Shown here: positions 34,055-42,304 of the stretch, one piece after another
Layout: each line of letters begins with the position of its first letter
How positions within the stretch are numbered: the first letter of the stretch is position 1
Origin: Pimelobacter simplex
GTDB taxonomy: Bacteria; Actinomycetota; Actinomycetes; Propionibacteriales; Nocardioidaceae
NCBI RefSeq assembly: GCF_900114845.1
Contig: NZ_FOUK01000002.1
Coordinates: 966,197 to 1,030,196 of the forward strand
Length of the DNA stretch: 64,000 nucleotides
Direction of reading: 5' to 3'
Notes under the pieces: generated by a model
What the model was told of the DNA's origin: nothing
What the model saw: only the letters and a program-made list of their open reading frames with translations
Database searches by the model: none
Translations under genes and position numbers: made by a program

Positions 34055-34729
34055 GTGAGCAGCAGCAGCGAGTCGATGAGCGAGCGCGTCGCCGCCGAGC
34101 TCCAGCACCGCATCATCGTCGGGACCATCCCGGTGGGCACCTGGCTCCGTCACGACGCGATCGCCCGGGAGTTCGGCATCAGTCGCACCCCGGTGCGCGA
34201 GGCCCTGCGCATCATGGCCGCCCAGGACCTGGTGACCATCGAGCCCCACCGCGGCGCGCGGGTCAACGGCCAGTCGAGCCAGGACGTCCGCGAGATCGGC
34301 GTCGTCCGCGCCGAGCTCGAGGGCCTGGCGGCCTCGCTCGCCGCCGTCCACATCGACGACGCCCAGGCGGAGCGGATGACGGTGGCCTGGCAGGACTTCG
34401 AAGCGGCGTTCGAGGTGACCGGACCGGGCGAGGAGCTCGCCGAGCGGTGGATGGAGTCGAACGAGGCGTTCCACTCGACGATCCTCGAGGCGTCGGGGAA
34501 CCGCTACCTGCAGCAGGCGATCGCCGACCTGCGACGCAAGCTCCCGCACAACATCTCGTTCGGGGCCTACGCCGGGAGCTCGCGCCTCATCGCCCGCAAC
34601 ATGGCGGAGCACCAGGCCATCGCCGACGCGATCCTCGCCCAGGACGCCGAGCGGGCCCGCACCCTGATGAGCGACCACATCCGCAGCTCGGTGGAGGCCG
34701 CGGCGCACTGGATCGAGCGGAGCTCCTAG
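34055..34729 (+). CDS. GntR-family (FCD) transcriptional regulator
   Basis: 224 residues from a GTG with GAGGAG 6 bases upstream; an ATG at 34018 falls inside the operator. The winged helix (RVAAELQHRIIVGTIPVGTWL, EFGISRTPVREALR, V.IEPHRGARV) is followed by an all-helical FCD ligand-binding domain with NEAFHSTILEASGN and an AEH/MAEHQAIADAI metal-binding His motif. FCD regulators usually repress catabolic genes until an organic acid binds. It probably governs the surrounding divergent units through the GGATGCAAT sites. Its TAG stop shares CTAG with the stop of the convergent epoxide hydrolase. Confidence 0.9.
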   Translation: MSSSSESMSERVAAELQHRIIVGTIPVGTWLRHDAIAREFGISRTPVREALRIMAAQDLVTIEPHRGARVNGQSSQDVREIGVVRAELEGLAASLAAVHIDDAQAERMTVAWQDFEAAFEVTGPGEELAERWMESNEAFHSTILEASGNRYLQQAIADLRRKLPHNISFGAYAGSSRLIARNMAEHQAIADAILAQDAERARTLMSDHIRSSVEAAAHWIERSS

Positions 34730-35622
34730 GTCCCGGCCAGCTCGTCCGCGCGGCGCAGGTGCTCGAGCAGCTCCGCGCCCACACGGACGGGCGCCTGCTG
34801 GTGCACCCAGTGCCCGGCGCCCTCGACGACGACCACCCGCAGGTCGGCGAACAGGCTGTCGTCGACGCGCATGAAGGCGGCGACCGGGTCCGCGCTGCCG
34901 GTCAGGAACAGCGACGGCGCCTCGATGAGGTGCGGCTCGCGGGCGGACGCCGCGCGCCAGTTGTCGTTGATATTGCGGTAGTACGACAGCCCGCCCGCGA
35001 ACCCCGTCCGCCGGAACACGTCGACGAGGTGGGCGAACCGGTCCGCACTCATCCACGCCGGACGATCGCGCGGCCCGGCCGGCCGGCCGACCGCCTCGAA
35101 GTCGTCGGCGAACGCGGCGGCGAGCGTCGCCGCGGTGTCGCGCTCCAGTGCCTGCTCGGCGGCACCCTCGGCCTGGAAGCGGACCTGGTAGAACTCCTCC
35201 CCCAGCCGGCGCCGGAGGATCTCGATCGGAGGCGCGGGCGCGGGACGCGTGTGCGGCACGCTCAGCCCGGTCAGCGAGAGCAGCCGCTCCGGGTGGTCCA
35301 GCCCCAGCGACCAGACGCACTGCGCGCCCCAGTCGTGACCGACGACGTGCGCCCGGTCGACGCCCTCGTGGTCGAGCAGTCCGATCAGGTCCCGGCCGAT
35401 CTCGCGCACCGCGTAGGCCGACCGGGCCGCGGGGCGCGCGCTGTCGCCGTAGCCGCGCATGTCGGGAACGAGCACGCGGTAGCCGGCGTCGAGGAGGAGG
35501 GGCACCTGCAGGTGCCAGGTGACCCCGAGGTCCGGGAAGCCGTGCGCGAGCAGCACCACGGGGCCGTCGCCCGCCGCGGCGACCGCGAGCTCGATCCCGT
35601 TGACCTGCCAGGACTCGCTCAC
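34726..35622 (-). CDS. Second epoxide hydrolase (alpha/beta-hydrolase)
   Basis: 298 residues from a GTG overlapping the cupin stop by 4 bases (GTGA). HGFPDLG, RGYGDSARP, the nucleophile motif GHDWGA and GAGHW are all present, with LSYYRNINDNW supplying a cap Tyr. It resembles the epoxide hydrolase at 23572 in motif order but differs widely in sequence, so the two may act on different epoxides or stereoisomers of one pathway. Confidence 0.85.
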   Translation of the reverse strand: MSESWQVNGIELAVAAAGDGPVVLLAHGFPDLGVTWHLQVPLLLDAGYRVLVPDMRGYGDSARPAARSAYAVREIGRDLIGLLDHEGVDRAHVVGHDWGAQCVWSLGLDHPERLLSLTGLSVPHTRPAPAPPIEILRRRLGEEFYQVRFQAEGAAEQALERDTAATLAAAFADDFEAVGRPAGPRDRPAWMSADRFAHLVDVFRRTGFAGGLSYYRNINDNWRAASAREPHLIEAPSLFLTGSADPVAAFMRVDDSLFADLRVVVVEGAGHWVHQQAPVRVGAELLEHLRRADELAGT

Positions 35623-36011
35623 CAGTCGGTCTCGAGGCCGGGGATCACCCGGCCGTTGTGCACGGGGGCCTGAGCGACCTCGCTGCGGCTCGGCCCGAGC
35701 ATCTCGACGATGTAGTGCGTGCTCTCGGTGTCGCCGACGTTGGTGATCCAGTGGTCGGCAGGAAGGCCCTCGACGCCGACCTCGCGGTAGAGGACGAAGC
35801 CCTCGTCCGAGGGCTGGCGGATGACGCCGTCGCTGCCCTCCTCGCGCGCCTCCATCTTCGACGGGTTCGCGTACACCAGGACGTGGTCGTTGGCGTGCAT
35901 GTGCGGCGAGCACGACTCGCCCGGCGCGAGACGCATGCGCCACACCCGGACGACGTGGTTCTCGAACAACAGCTCGGTCCCGACACTTCGGCTTCGGTCG
36001 TTCTCGGTCAT
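35619..36011 (-). CDS. Small cupin-domain protein
   Basis: 130 residues from an ATG with GAGGAGG 6 bases upstream. A single beta-barrel with the metal-site-like motif APGESCSPHMHANDHVLVY and a C-terminal half with STHYIVEML. His residues in HMHANDH are probable metal ligands. It could be a small dioxygenase, isomerase or non-catalytic binding protein. First gene of the two-gene unit that faces the aldolase gene and shares its operators. Confidence 0.75.
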   Translation of the reverse strand: MTENDRSRSVGTELLFENHVVRVWRMRLAPGESCSPHMHANDHVLVYANPSKMEAREEGSDGVIRQPSDEGFVLYREVGVEGLPADHWITNVGDTESTHYIVEMLGPSRSEVAQAPVHNGRVIPGLETDW

Positions 36012-36044
36012 GGCGGCCTCCTCGGTCTCCCACTCCATCACACC

Positions 36045-36080
36045 AGATTGGATGCAGTATTGTCTTGATTGCATCTAATC
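36045..36080. promoter_or_regulatory. Pair of GntR operator-like sites between cupin and aldolase genes
   Basis: AGATTGGATGCAGTAT (36045-36060) and GATTGCATCTAATC (36067-36080) carry GGATGCA and, inverted, AGATGCAAT. Together they form an extended inverted repeat (GATTgGATGCA ... TTGCATCtAATC). It lies between the starts at 36011 and 36104. Confidence 0.65.
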
Positions 36081-36103
36081 ACACGACGCCGAGGAGAGAC
36101 CAG

Positions 36104-36970
36104 ATGCCCGAGCTGCCCGTGTGGGGAATGGTCCTGACCCCGTTCGCTCCCGACCTGACCGTCGACCACGCGTCACTGGCCGCGCACGTGCACTCCCTGC
36201 TCGACCAGGGCGTGCACGGCGTCGTCGCGCTGGCAGTCATCGCCGAGCCCGGCGCCCTGACGCGCGCGGAGCGCGCCGCCGTCCTCGACACGGTGCTGGA
36301 CAGCGCGGGCGACCGCCCGGTCGTGGCCACCGTCATGGCACTGGACGACGACGGCCACCTCGACGACCTCCGGACGCTGATCCGCCCTCGCGCCGACCGT
36401 CTCGCCGCCGTCATGCTGCCCGTCCACTCGCCCGACCCCGAGCTCGTGGCAGCGCGGCTGCAGGCCGCCCACCGTGCGTGCGGGCTCCCGGTGTGGGTGC
36501 AGGACTATCCCGGACCGACCGGCGTCTCGATCGCGTTCGACGACCTGGTCGGCGCCCTGCGCGCGGCCCCCGCCGTCGTCGCGGTCAAGTGCGAGGCGCC
36601 GCCGACGTTCCGCCGCATCCACGCCCTGGCCGCGGCGCTCCCGCACCTGCAGCTGCTCAGCGGCCTCGGCGGGGCCAACCTCGTCGAGGACCTCGTCGCC
36701 GGCGCGAGCGCCGTCGCGTGCGGCATCTCCCGGCCCGCCGACCTCGTGGCCGCCACCCGCGCCTGGACGTCCGGCGGCATGCCCGCGGCCTTGGCGGAGG
36801 TCGCCCGGTTCTCGGCGCGCGTGGGGGTGGAGACCCAGCCGGGGACCAGCATCGCCGTCCGCAAGGAGCACTGGCGGCGCGCCGGCACCATCGCCGCAGC
36901 GCAGGTCCGCCCTCCCCAGCTGCCCTACCCGGCCTTCCTGTCCGGCCTGAGCGACGCGCTGGTGAGGTAG
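36104..36970 (+). CDS. Dihydrodipicolinate-synthase-family aldolase/hydrolyase
   Basis: 288 residues from an ATG with GGAGAG 6 bases upstream. It is a TIM barrel with the Schiff-base lysine in VVAVKCEAPP and the Tyr in VWVQDYPG. The usual GTTGE motif is replaced by ALAVIAEPGAL, so it is not a true DapA but a catabolic aldolase or dehydratase acting on a pyruvate-type keto acid. The context (GntR-controlled, next to cupin and hydrolases) supports a role late in the degradation route. Confidence 0.8.
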   Translation: MPELPVWGMVLTPFAPDLTVDHASLAAHVHSLLDQGVHGVVALAVIAEPGALTRAERAAVLDTVLDSAGDRPVVATVMALDDDGHLDDLRTLIRPRADRLAAVMLPVHSPDPELVAARLQAAHRACGLPVWVQDYPGPTGVSIAFDDLVGALRAAPAVVAVKCEAPPTFRRIHALAAALPHLQLLSGLGGANLVEDLVAGASAVACGISRPADLVAATRAWTSGGMPAALAEVARFSARVGVETQPGTSIAVRKEHWRRAGTIAAAQVRPPQLPYPAFLSGLSDALVR

Positions 36971-37068
36971 CCCGCCCTCCCCTCTCGCGACCCGCGAACC
37001 GCGCTCTCCGGACGCGATCTCACCCGAACCCCTTCCCCCGGCGTGTGACGTGTGCAACACTTCCGTCC

Positions 37069-37086
37069 ACCGAGCGATCGCTCGGT
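37069..37086. promoter_or_regulatory. Perfect 18-bp palindrome, likely TetR operator
   Basis: ACCGAGCGATCGCTCGGT is perfectly self-complementary. It lies 42 bases before the start of the monooxygenase gene, in the only gap before the plus-strand operon that ends with a TetR-containing fusion protein. Confidence 0.7.
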
Positions 37087-37128
37087 CGGCGGATCTGGGC
37101 CTAGGAAGGCCCGCAAGGAGGGACTCAC

Positions 37129-38898
37129 GTGAAGGTGGACACCGGCTCGTCTCCTGACGAGGTGAAGGCAGCCTTCGAGGCATGGCTCGCGGACTTCGCG
37201 GACGCCCTGGCGACGGCGGACACCGGCGCGACCACGGACCTGCTCGACGCGGGCTGCTGGTGGCGCGATCTCCTCGCGCTCAGCTGGGACCTCGGCACCT
37301 ACCACGGCACGGACCGCATCGCCGGGCTGCTCGACGAGCACCTCAAGCCCGCGCAGGTCTCCGGCGTGCGGGTGGTGACCGAGTTCGGTCCGCGCTTCGT
37401 CGCCGAGGAGGGCGGGAGCGGGACGATCGAGGGGTTCTTCACCTTCGAGACCGCCGGGGCCTGGTGCCGCGGCGTGGCCCGGCTCCGGCAGGGCGACGAC
37501 GGGTGGCGGGCCTGGACCGTGATGACCGGGGTCGAGGACCTCAAGGGTCACGAGCGGGCGCTCGGCGAGCGCCGGCCCACGGGGCCGCGGCACGAGGTGG
37601 GCGCGACGACCCAGCGCAACTGGAAGGACAAGCGCGAGGCCGCCCAGGCGTACGACGACCACGAGCCCGAGGTCGTCATCCTCGGGGCCGGTCAGGGTGG
37701 GCTCGCCCTCGCGGCGAACCTGCGGCTGATGGGCGTCGACGCGCTGATCCTCGAGAAGAGCGCGCGGATCGGCGACGGCTGGCGCCGGCGCTACCACTCG
37801 CTGGTGCTGCACGACCCGGTCTGGGCCGACCACCTCCCCTACCTGCCGTTCCCGCAGTCGTGGCCGATCTACTCCCCCAAGGACAAGATCGCCGACTGGT
37901 TCGAGTTCTACGCCCAGGCGATGGAGCTCAACGTCTGGTGCTCGGCCGAGATGACCGACGCCGCGTACGACGAGCAGGCCGGCGCCTGGACCCTGACGGT
38001 GCGCACCGAGCAGGGTGAGCGCACCCTGCGCCCGCGCAACGTGGTCCTCGCGACCGGCGCGGCGGGCGAGCCCAACATCCCCGACTTCCCGGGGCGCGAC
38101 GAGTTCGCGGGCACCGTCTACCACTCCAGCCAGCACGGCGCCGGCGGCAGCTGGGCCGGCAAGAAGGCGATCGTGGTCGGCGCGTGCAACAGCGGGCACG
38201 ACATCGCGCAGGACCTGCACGAGGCGGGTGCCGAGGTCACGCTGGTGCAGCGCTCCTCGACCCACATCATCAGCCAGCAGCACGGCATCCCGGCGATCTT
38301 CGGGGCCAACTTCACCGAGTCCGGCCCGCCCACCGAGTACGCCGACCTGTTGGCGAGCGCCTTCCCCTGGCCCCTCGTGCTCGAGGCCGCCAAGGAGGGC
38401 GTGAAACAGACGGCCGAGAAGGACGCCGAGCTGCTGGCCTCCCTCGAGGCGGTGGGCTTCCAGCTCAACGACGGCCCCGACGGCACCGGCTTGATGGGCT
38501 TCGCGCTGGCCAAGGGCGGCGGCTACTACATCGACGTCGGCGCCTCCGGCCTGATCGCCTCGGGCAGGATCGCCCTCGCCCAGGGCTCCGGCCTCGCTGA
38601 GTTCACCCCGTCGGGCATCCGGCTCGCGGACGGCCGCGAGCTCGACGCCGACCTCGTCGTCCTGGCGACCGGCTACTCCAACATGCGCGAGACCGCACGC
38701 CGCCTGTTCGGCGACGGCGTGGCCGACCGGCTCCCCTCCGTCCTCGGCATCGGCGAGGACGGCGAGATCGGCGGCCTCTACCGCCGGACCGGCCAGCCGG
38801 GCTTCTGGTTCATGGGCGGCCCGCTCGCGTGGGTGCGCGTCTACTCCAAGCACCTCGCGCTCCAGATCACCGCCGACCTGCACGGCGTGCGCTCCTGA
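37129..38898 (+). CDS. SnoaL-like domain fused to a flavin-dependent monooxygenase
   Basis: 589 residues from a GTG with AAGGAGG 7 bases upstream. Residues 10-140 form a SnoaL/NTF2-like domain (Trp-rich, WWRDLLALSWD...). The flavoprotein part begins with VVILGAGQGGLALAANL (FAD site, 183-199) and has a second dinucleotide motif IVVGACNSGHDI for NADPH, plus LATGY near the end. This is the class B flavin monooxygenase layout (related to Baeyer-Villiger and N-hydroxylating enzymes). The NTF2-like extension is seen in a group of actinobacterial relatives. It should oxygenate the imported compound. Confidence 0.85.
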   Translation: MKVDTGSSPDEVKAAFEAWLADFADALATADTGATTDLLDAGCWWRDLLALSWDLGTYHGTDRIAGLLDEHLKPAQVSGVRVVTEFGPRFVAEEGGSGTIEGFFTFETAGAWCRGVARLRQGDDGWRAWTVMTGVEDLKGHERALGERRPTGPRHEVGATTQRNWKDKREAAQAYDDHEPEVVILGAGQGGLALAANLRLMGVDALILEKSARIGDGWRRRYHSLVLHDPVWADHLPYLPFPQSWPIYSPKDKIADWFEFYAQAMELNVWCSAEMTDAAYDEQAGAWTLTVRTEQGERTLRPRNVVLATGAAGEPNIPDFPGRDEFAGTVYHSSQHGAGGSWAGKKAIVVGACNSGHDIAQDLHEAGAEVTLVQRSSTHIISQQHGIPAIFGANFTESGPPTEYADLLASAFPWPLVLEAAKEGVKQTAEKDAELLASLEAVGFQLNDGPDGTGLMGFALAKGGGYYIDVGASGLIASGRIALAQGSGLAEFTPSGIRLADGRELDADLVVLATGYSNMRETARRLFGDGVADRLPSVLGIGEDGEIGGLYRRTGQPGFWFMGGPLAWVRVYSKHLALQITADLHGVRS

Positions 38899-38951
38899 CC
38901 GTTCCGGTTCCCCTCATCCCATGAGTCGACTCGGGGGCTCTGGGCGATATC

Positions 38952-38990
38952 GACGGGGCGAGGAGGGCTCGGCCTTCCCCTCGCCCCGTC
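38952..38990 (+). terminator. Perfect 12-bp stem-loop after the monooxygenase gene
   Basis: GACGGGGCGAGG and CCTCGCCCCGTC pair perfectly around a 15-nt loop, 54 bases past the stop codon. It would separate monooxygenase mRNA from the transporter genes, or partly attenuate read-through. Confidence 0.6.
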
Positions 38991-39068
38991 ACCCGACGAG
39001 CTGCTGCGACCCCAGCGCTCGTGACATCCCTGCCAGCAGGCCGGGTGCGTCCCTCGAAGGAGAAAATG

Positions 39069-40214
39069 ATGCAAGGCAGTAGAAAGGCACGGGCCAAGGT
39101 CGGCCTCGTCGCGATCGTGGCCGGGCTCAGCCTGGTGACGGCCGCCTGCGGTGGCGACGGCGGCTCCGGGGACGACTCGTCCTCGGGCAAGAAGCTCGTC
39201 TACTTCATGGCGCCCAACACCACCCCGACCCGGTACATCCAGCAGGACGGCCCGGACTTCGAGAAGGCCATGAAGGAGCTCGACCCCGACATCGAGGTGA
39301 AGTTCGTCAACGGCGGCGGCGACTCGGCCACGCAGCTCTCGCAGGCGAACTCGGCGATCGCGGCCGGCGCGAAGGCGCTGGTCGTCGTGGCGGCGGACCC
39401 CAACACGAGCGCCGGTCTGCTGCAGGCGGCCGCGACGGCCAAGATCCCGGTGATCGGCTACGAGAACCCGCCGCTCAACGGACCGATGTACGCGCAGGTC
39501 ATCTTCGACCCCTACAAGGTGGGCCTCCAGCAGGCCGAGTACTTCAAGAGCCAGGTCGAGGCCGGCGCCTTCGGCAGCGGCCCGGTCGACCTCGCCCGCC
39601 AGTACGGCAACAAGGGCGACGTCTACACGACCGAGATGCTCAAGGGCCAGGACGAGATCCTGAAGCCGCTCATCGACGACGGCACCCTGAACGTCGTCTG
39701 CGAGGACTACATCAAGGACTGGGCGCCCGACAACGCCCAGAAGGCCGCCGAGCAGTGCCTGACCAAGACCCAGAACAAGGTCGACGCCTTCCTCGGCTTC
39801 TACGACGGCAACGCGTCCGGCATCATCGCCGCGCTCAAGGGCCAGAAGGTCGAGATCCCCGTCTACGGCGGGCAGAACCCCGAGCTCACCGGCCTGCAGT
39901 ACATGCTGACCGGCGACCAGGAGGACACCGTCCTCAAGGCGTTCTCGGTCGAGGCCGAGGCGGCCGCGAAGATCACGCTCGCCGCGATCAACGGCGAGGA
40001 CCCGCCGTCCGACCTGGTCAAGGACGAGGTGAACAACGGGACCGACGACATCCCGACGGCCAAGCTCGACACGACGCTGATCCACCTCGAGGAGGGCAAG
40101 GACCCGGGCGAGATCGTGCAGCAGGCGGTCGACCTCGGCATCTTCACCTGGGAGCAGATCTGCGACGGCGGTCCCGCCGCGAGCACCCCCACCTGCAAGG
40201 CGAAGGTCGGCTGA
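39069..40214 (+). CDS. Sugar-type substrate-binding lipoprotein (XylF-like)
   Basis: 381 residues. The second of two tandem ATGs is chosen because AAGGAG lies 6 bases before it. The lipobox is VTAAC. The mature protein is a type 1 periplasmic binding protein (LVYFMAPNTTPTRYIQQDGPDFEKA, ALVVVAADPNTSAG, IPVIGYENPP, VDAFLGFYDGNASGIIAAL), closest in style to xylose-binding proteins. It delivers the ligand to the permease at 41087. The ligand is unknown. Confidence 0.9.
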   Translation: MQGSRKARAKVGLVAIVAGLSLVTAACGGDGGSGDDSSSGKKLVYFMAPNTTPTRYIQQDGPDFEKAMKELDPDIEVKFVNGGGDSATQLSQANSAIAAGAKALVVVAADPNTSAGLLQAAATAKIPVIGYENPPLNGPMYAQVIFDPYKVGLQQAEYFKSQVEAGAFGSGPVDLARQYGNKGDVYTTEMLKGQDEILKPLIDDGTLNVVCEDYIKDWAPDNAQKAAEQCLTKTQNKVDAFLGFYDGNASGIIAALKGQKVEIPVYGGQNPELTGLQYMLTGDQEDTVLKAFSVEAEAAAKITLAAINGEDPPSDLVKDEVNNGTDDIPTAKLDTTLIHLEEGKDPGEIVQQAVDLGIFTWEQICDGGPAASTPTCKAKVG

Positions 40215-40232
40215 CCGACCGTCCCCGCACGA

Positions 40233-40275
40233 GGTGCGGCCGCCGGCGAGCCACCGGCGGACCGGCGGCCGCACC
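40233..40275 (+). promoter_or_regulatory. Perfect 14-bp stem-loop between binding protein and ATPase genes
   Basis: GGTGCGGCCGCCGG and CCGGCGGCCGCACC pair perfectly around a 15-nt loop, 18 bases past the binding-protein stop. Such hairpins protect the upstream mRNA and let only part of transcription continue, matching the higher need for binding protein than for ATPase. Confidence 0.65.
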
Positions 40276-40310
40276 CCACCCACCCAGCCCCACTCACGGA
40301 GGGAATCCCC

Positions 40311-41090
40311 ATGCCTGAAGCAGGTGAGCTGCTGCTGCAGCTGAGCCAGGTCTCCAAGTACTTCGGTGGCGTGCGCGCACTCCACGAGGTGGACCTCGAG
40401 CTCCACCGCGGCGAGGTCGTCGCGCTCGTCGGCGACAACGGTGCCGGCAAGTCCACGCTCATCAAGGTCATCTCCGGGGTGGAGCACCCCGACTCGGGGA
40501 CGATCCAGGTCCGCGGCGAGAGCGTGCGGCTGGAGACGCCACGGGCGGCGCAGAGCGCCGGCATCCACACCGTCCACCAGGACCTGTCGCTGTGCGACAA
40601 CCTCGACGCGGTGCGCAACCTCTTCCTCGGCCAGGAGATCACCGGTGGTCTCCTGCGCGGCCGGCCGGTCAGCCGGCACCGCATGGAGGTCGAGGCGCGC
40701 CAGGTGCTCGACAGCCTCGCCGTGAAGCTCCGCTCGCTGACCACGCCCGTCGGCGGGCTCTCCGGCGGCCAGCGCCAGGGCATCGCCATCTGCCGGGCCC
40801 TCATCTCGGACCCGAGCCTCGTCCTCCTCGACGAGCCCACCGCCGCGCTCGGCGTCACGCAGCGCGCCGAGGTGCTCGACCTGATCCTGCGGCTGAAGGC
40901 CCAGGACCGCGGTGTCCTGGTGATCTCCCACGACCTCAAGGACGTGCAGGAGGTCGCCGACCGGGTCGTCGTCATGCGCCTCGGCAGCAAGGTCGCCGAG
41001 TTCGGACGCGGCGACTACTCCTCGAGCGACCTGATCGCCGCCATCACCGGAGCCCACGAGGCTCCTCGAACCCCTGAGGGCATCCGATGA
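40311..41090 (+). CDS. ABC transporter ATPase, single domain
   Basis: 259 residues. Walker A GDNGAGKST, Q-loop VHQDLSLCDNL, signature LSGGQRQG, Walker B LVLLDEPTAALG and H-loop ISHD are all intact. Unlike RbsA/XylG it has only one nucleotide-binding domain, as in the FrcA-type subgroup of sugar importers, so it must act as a dimer. Coupled by ATGA to the permease. Confidence 0.92.
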   Translation: MPEAGELLLQLSQVSKYFGGVRALHEVDLELHRGEVVALVGDNGAGKSTLIKVISGVEHPDSGTIQVRGESVRLETPRAAQSAGIHTVHQDLSLCDNLDAVRNLFLGQEITGGLLRGRPVSRHRMEVEARQVLDSLAVKLRSLTTPVGGLSGGQRQGIAICRALISDPSLVLLDEPTAALGVTQRAEVLDLILRLKAQDRGVLVISHDLKDVQEVADRVVVMRLGSKVAEFGRGDYSSSDLIAAITGAHEAPRTPEGIR

Positions 41091-42304
41091 GCACGCAGCA
41101 GATCCAGCCCCCTACCGCGGCGCCCGCGGCCGCGCCGGCCGAGGCCGGCACGCCCATGCTGTCGCGGATGGTCGAGGGGCTCAGCGGCCGGTACCGCAGC
41201 ATCCCGGTGCTGCTCGTCCTCGCGCTGATCTGGGTGTACTTCTACTCCCAGAACTCGGCCTTCCTGACCTCCGGCAACATCACCACCCTCACCCTCCAGA
41301 TCGTGACGACGGCGATCCTCGCGCTGGGCGTCGTCTTCGTTCTGCTGGTCGGCGAGATCGACCTGTCGTCCGCGATGCTCTCCGGCGTCTGCGCGACGGT
41401 CACGGCGCAGCTCGCGATCAAGAGCGAGTGGCCGCTGTGGGTCGCGATCCTCGGCGGCGTCGCCGTCGGCGTGGCCTTCGTGGGAGCCGAGGTGCTCGCG
41501 ATCATCTTCGGCGTCCCGTCGCTCATCGTGACGCTCGGCGGCATGGTGATCCTGCAGGGTCTCCTGCTCGTCGTGCTGCCGCCGGAGTTCGCCATCAACG
41601 TCGCCGGCACCGACTACGCCAAGATCTCCTCGACGTACATCCCGTCGGGCTGGAGCCTCGCGCTCGGCGCGGCCGGCTGGCTGATCTTCTGCGCGACGCG
41701 CTACCGCACCCACCGCGAGCGCGAGAGCGGCACCTCGCCGCTCGTGCCCGTCGGCGTCCCGGCGCTGGTCAGCGGGGTCGTCATCTTCGGGTCGATCGCC
41801 GTCCTCAGCGAGGGCCCGGGACTCCCCCTGCCCGTGCTGATCCTCGTCGGCATGCTGCTGATCGCCGCCTACTTCACCGGCCGGACCCGCTACGGCACGC
41901 ACCTGTACGCGGTCGGCGGCAACCGGGAGGCGGCGCAGCGCGCGGGCATCCCCGTGTCCCGCATGGTCATCTACTCGTTCCTCGTGCTCGGCGTGTGCGC
42001 CGCGGTGGCGGGCATGGTCGAGGCCTCGCGCCTGCTCGCGGTCTCCAACTCGTCCGGCGGCGGGCCGCTCATGCTCAACGCCATCGCGGCTGCCGTCGTG
42101 GGCGGCGTGAGCCTCTTCGGCGGCCGGGGCACCGTGTGGGCCGCCCTCCTGGGGGCACTGGTGATCGGGTCGATCAACAACGGCGTCCAGCTCCTCGGGC
42201 TGTCGACCGAAGTCCAGAGCTTCGCGACCGGCGGGGTCCTTATCCTTGCTGTTGCGATCGACGTCGTGATCACCCGTGGGTCACTGCTGCCGAACCGCCG
42301 ATGA
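41087..42304 (+). CDS. ABC transporter permease (XylH/RbsC-like)
   Basis: 405 residues with about 10-12 hydrophobic segments. LLVGEIDLSSAMLSG and GTHLYAVGGNREAAQRAGI are the family signatures, and the C-terminus with SLFGGRGTVWAALLGALVIG matches XylH-type permeases. Coupled by 4-base overlaps to the ATPase before it and the ligase fusion after it. Confidence 0.9.
   Translation: MSTQQIQPPTAAPAAAPAEAGTPMLSRMVEGLSGRYRSIPVLLVLALIWVYFYSQNSAFLTSGNITTLTLQIVTTAILALGVVFVLLVGEIDLSSAMLSGVCATVTAQLAIKSEWPLWVAILGGVAVGVAFVGAEVLAIIFGVPSLIVTLGGMVILQGLLLVVLPPEFAINVAGTDYAKISSTYIPSGWSLALGAAGWLIFCATRYRTHRERESGTSPLVPVGVPALVSGVVIFGSIAVLSEGPGLPLPVLILVGMLLIAAYFTGRTRYGTHLYAVGGNREAAQRAGIPVSRMVIYSFLVLGVCAAVAGMVEASRLLAVSNSSGGGPLMLNAIAAAVVGGVSLFGGRGTVWAALLGALVIGSINNGVQLLGLSTEVQSFATGGVLILAVAIDVVITRGSLLPNRR

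Noticed and set aside
37069..37086. Palindrome as a cyanobacterial HIP1-type GCGATCGC repeat
   Set aside because: It is a longer single 18-bp palindrome at a promoter position, not part of a dispersed octamer family as far as this window shows.
36925..38883. Minus-strand frame of 652 codons
   Set aside because: Antisense of the flavin monooxygenase, which has intact FAD and NADPH motifs on the plus strand.
38841..41057. Minus-strand frame of 738 codons
   Set aside because: Antisense of the binding protein and ATPase genes.
41428..42300. Upstream extension of the ligase frame to 1181 codons
   Set aside because: That extension reads an alternative frame of the permease gene; the ligase starts at 42301 or 42349.
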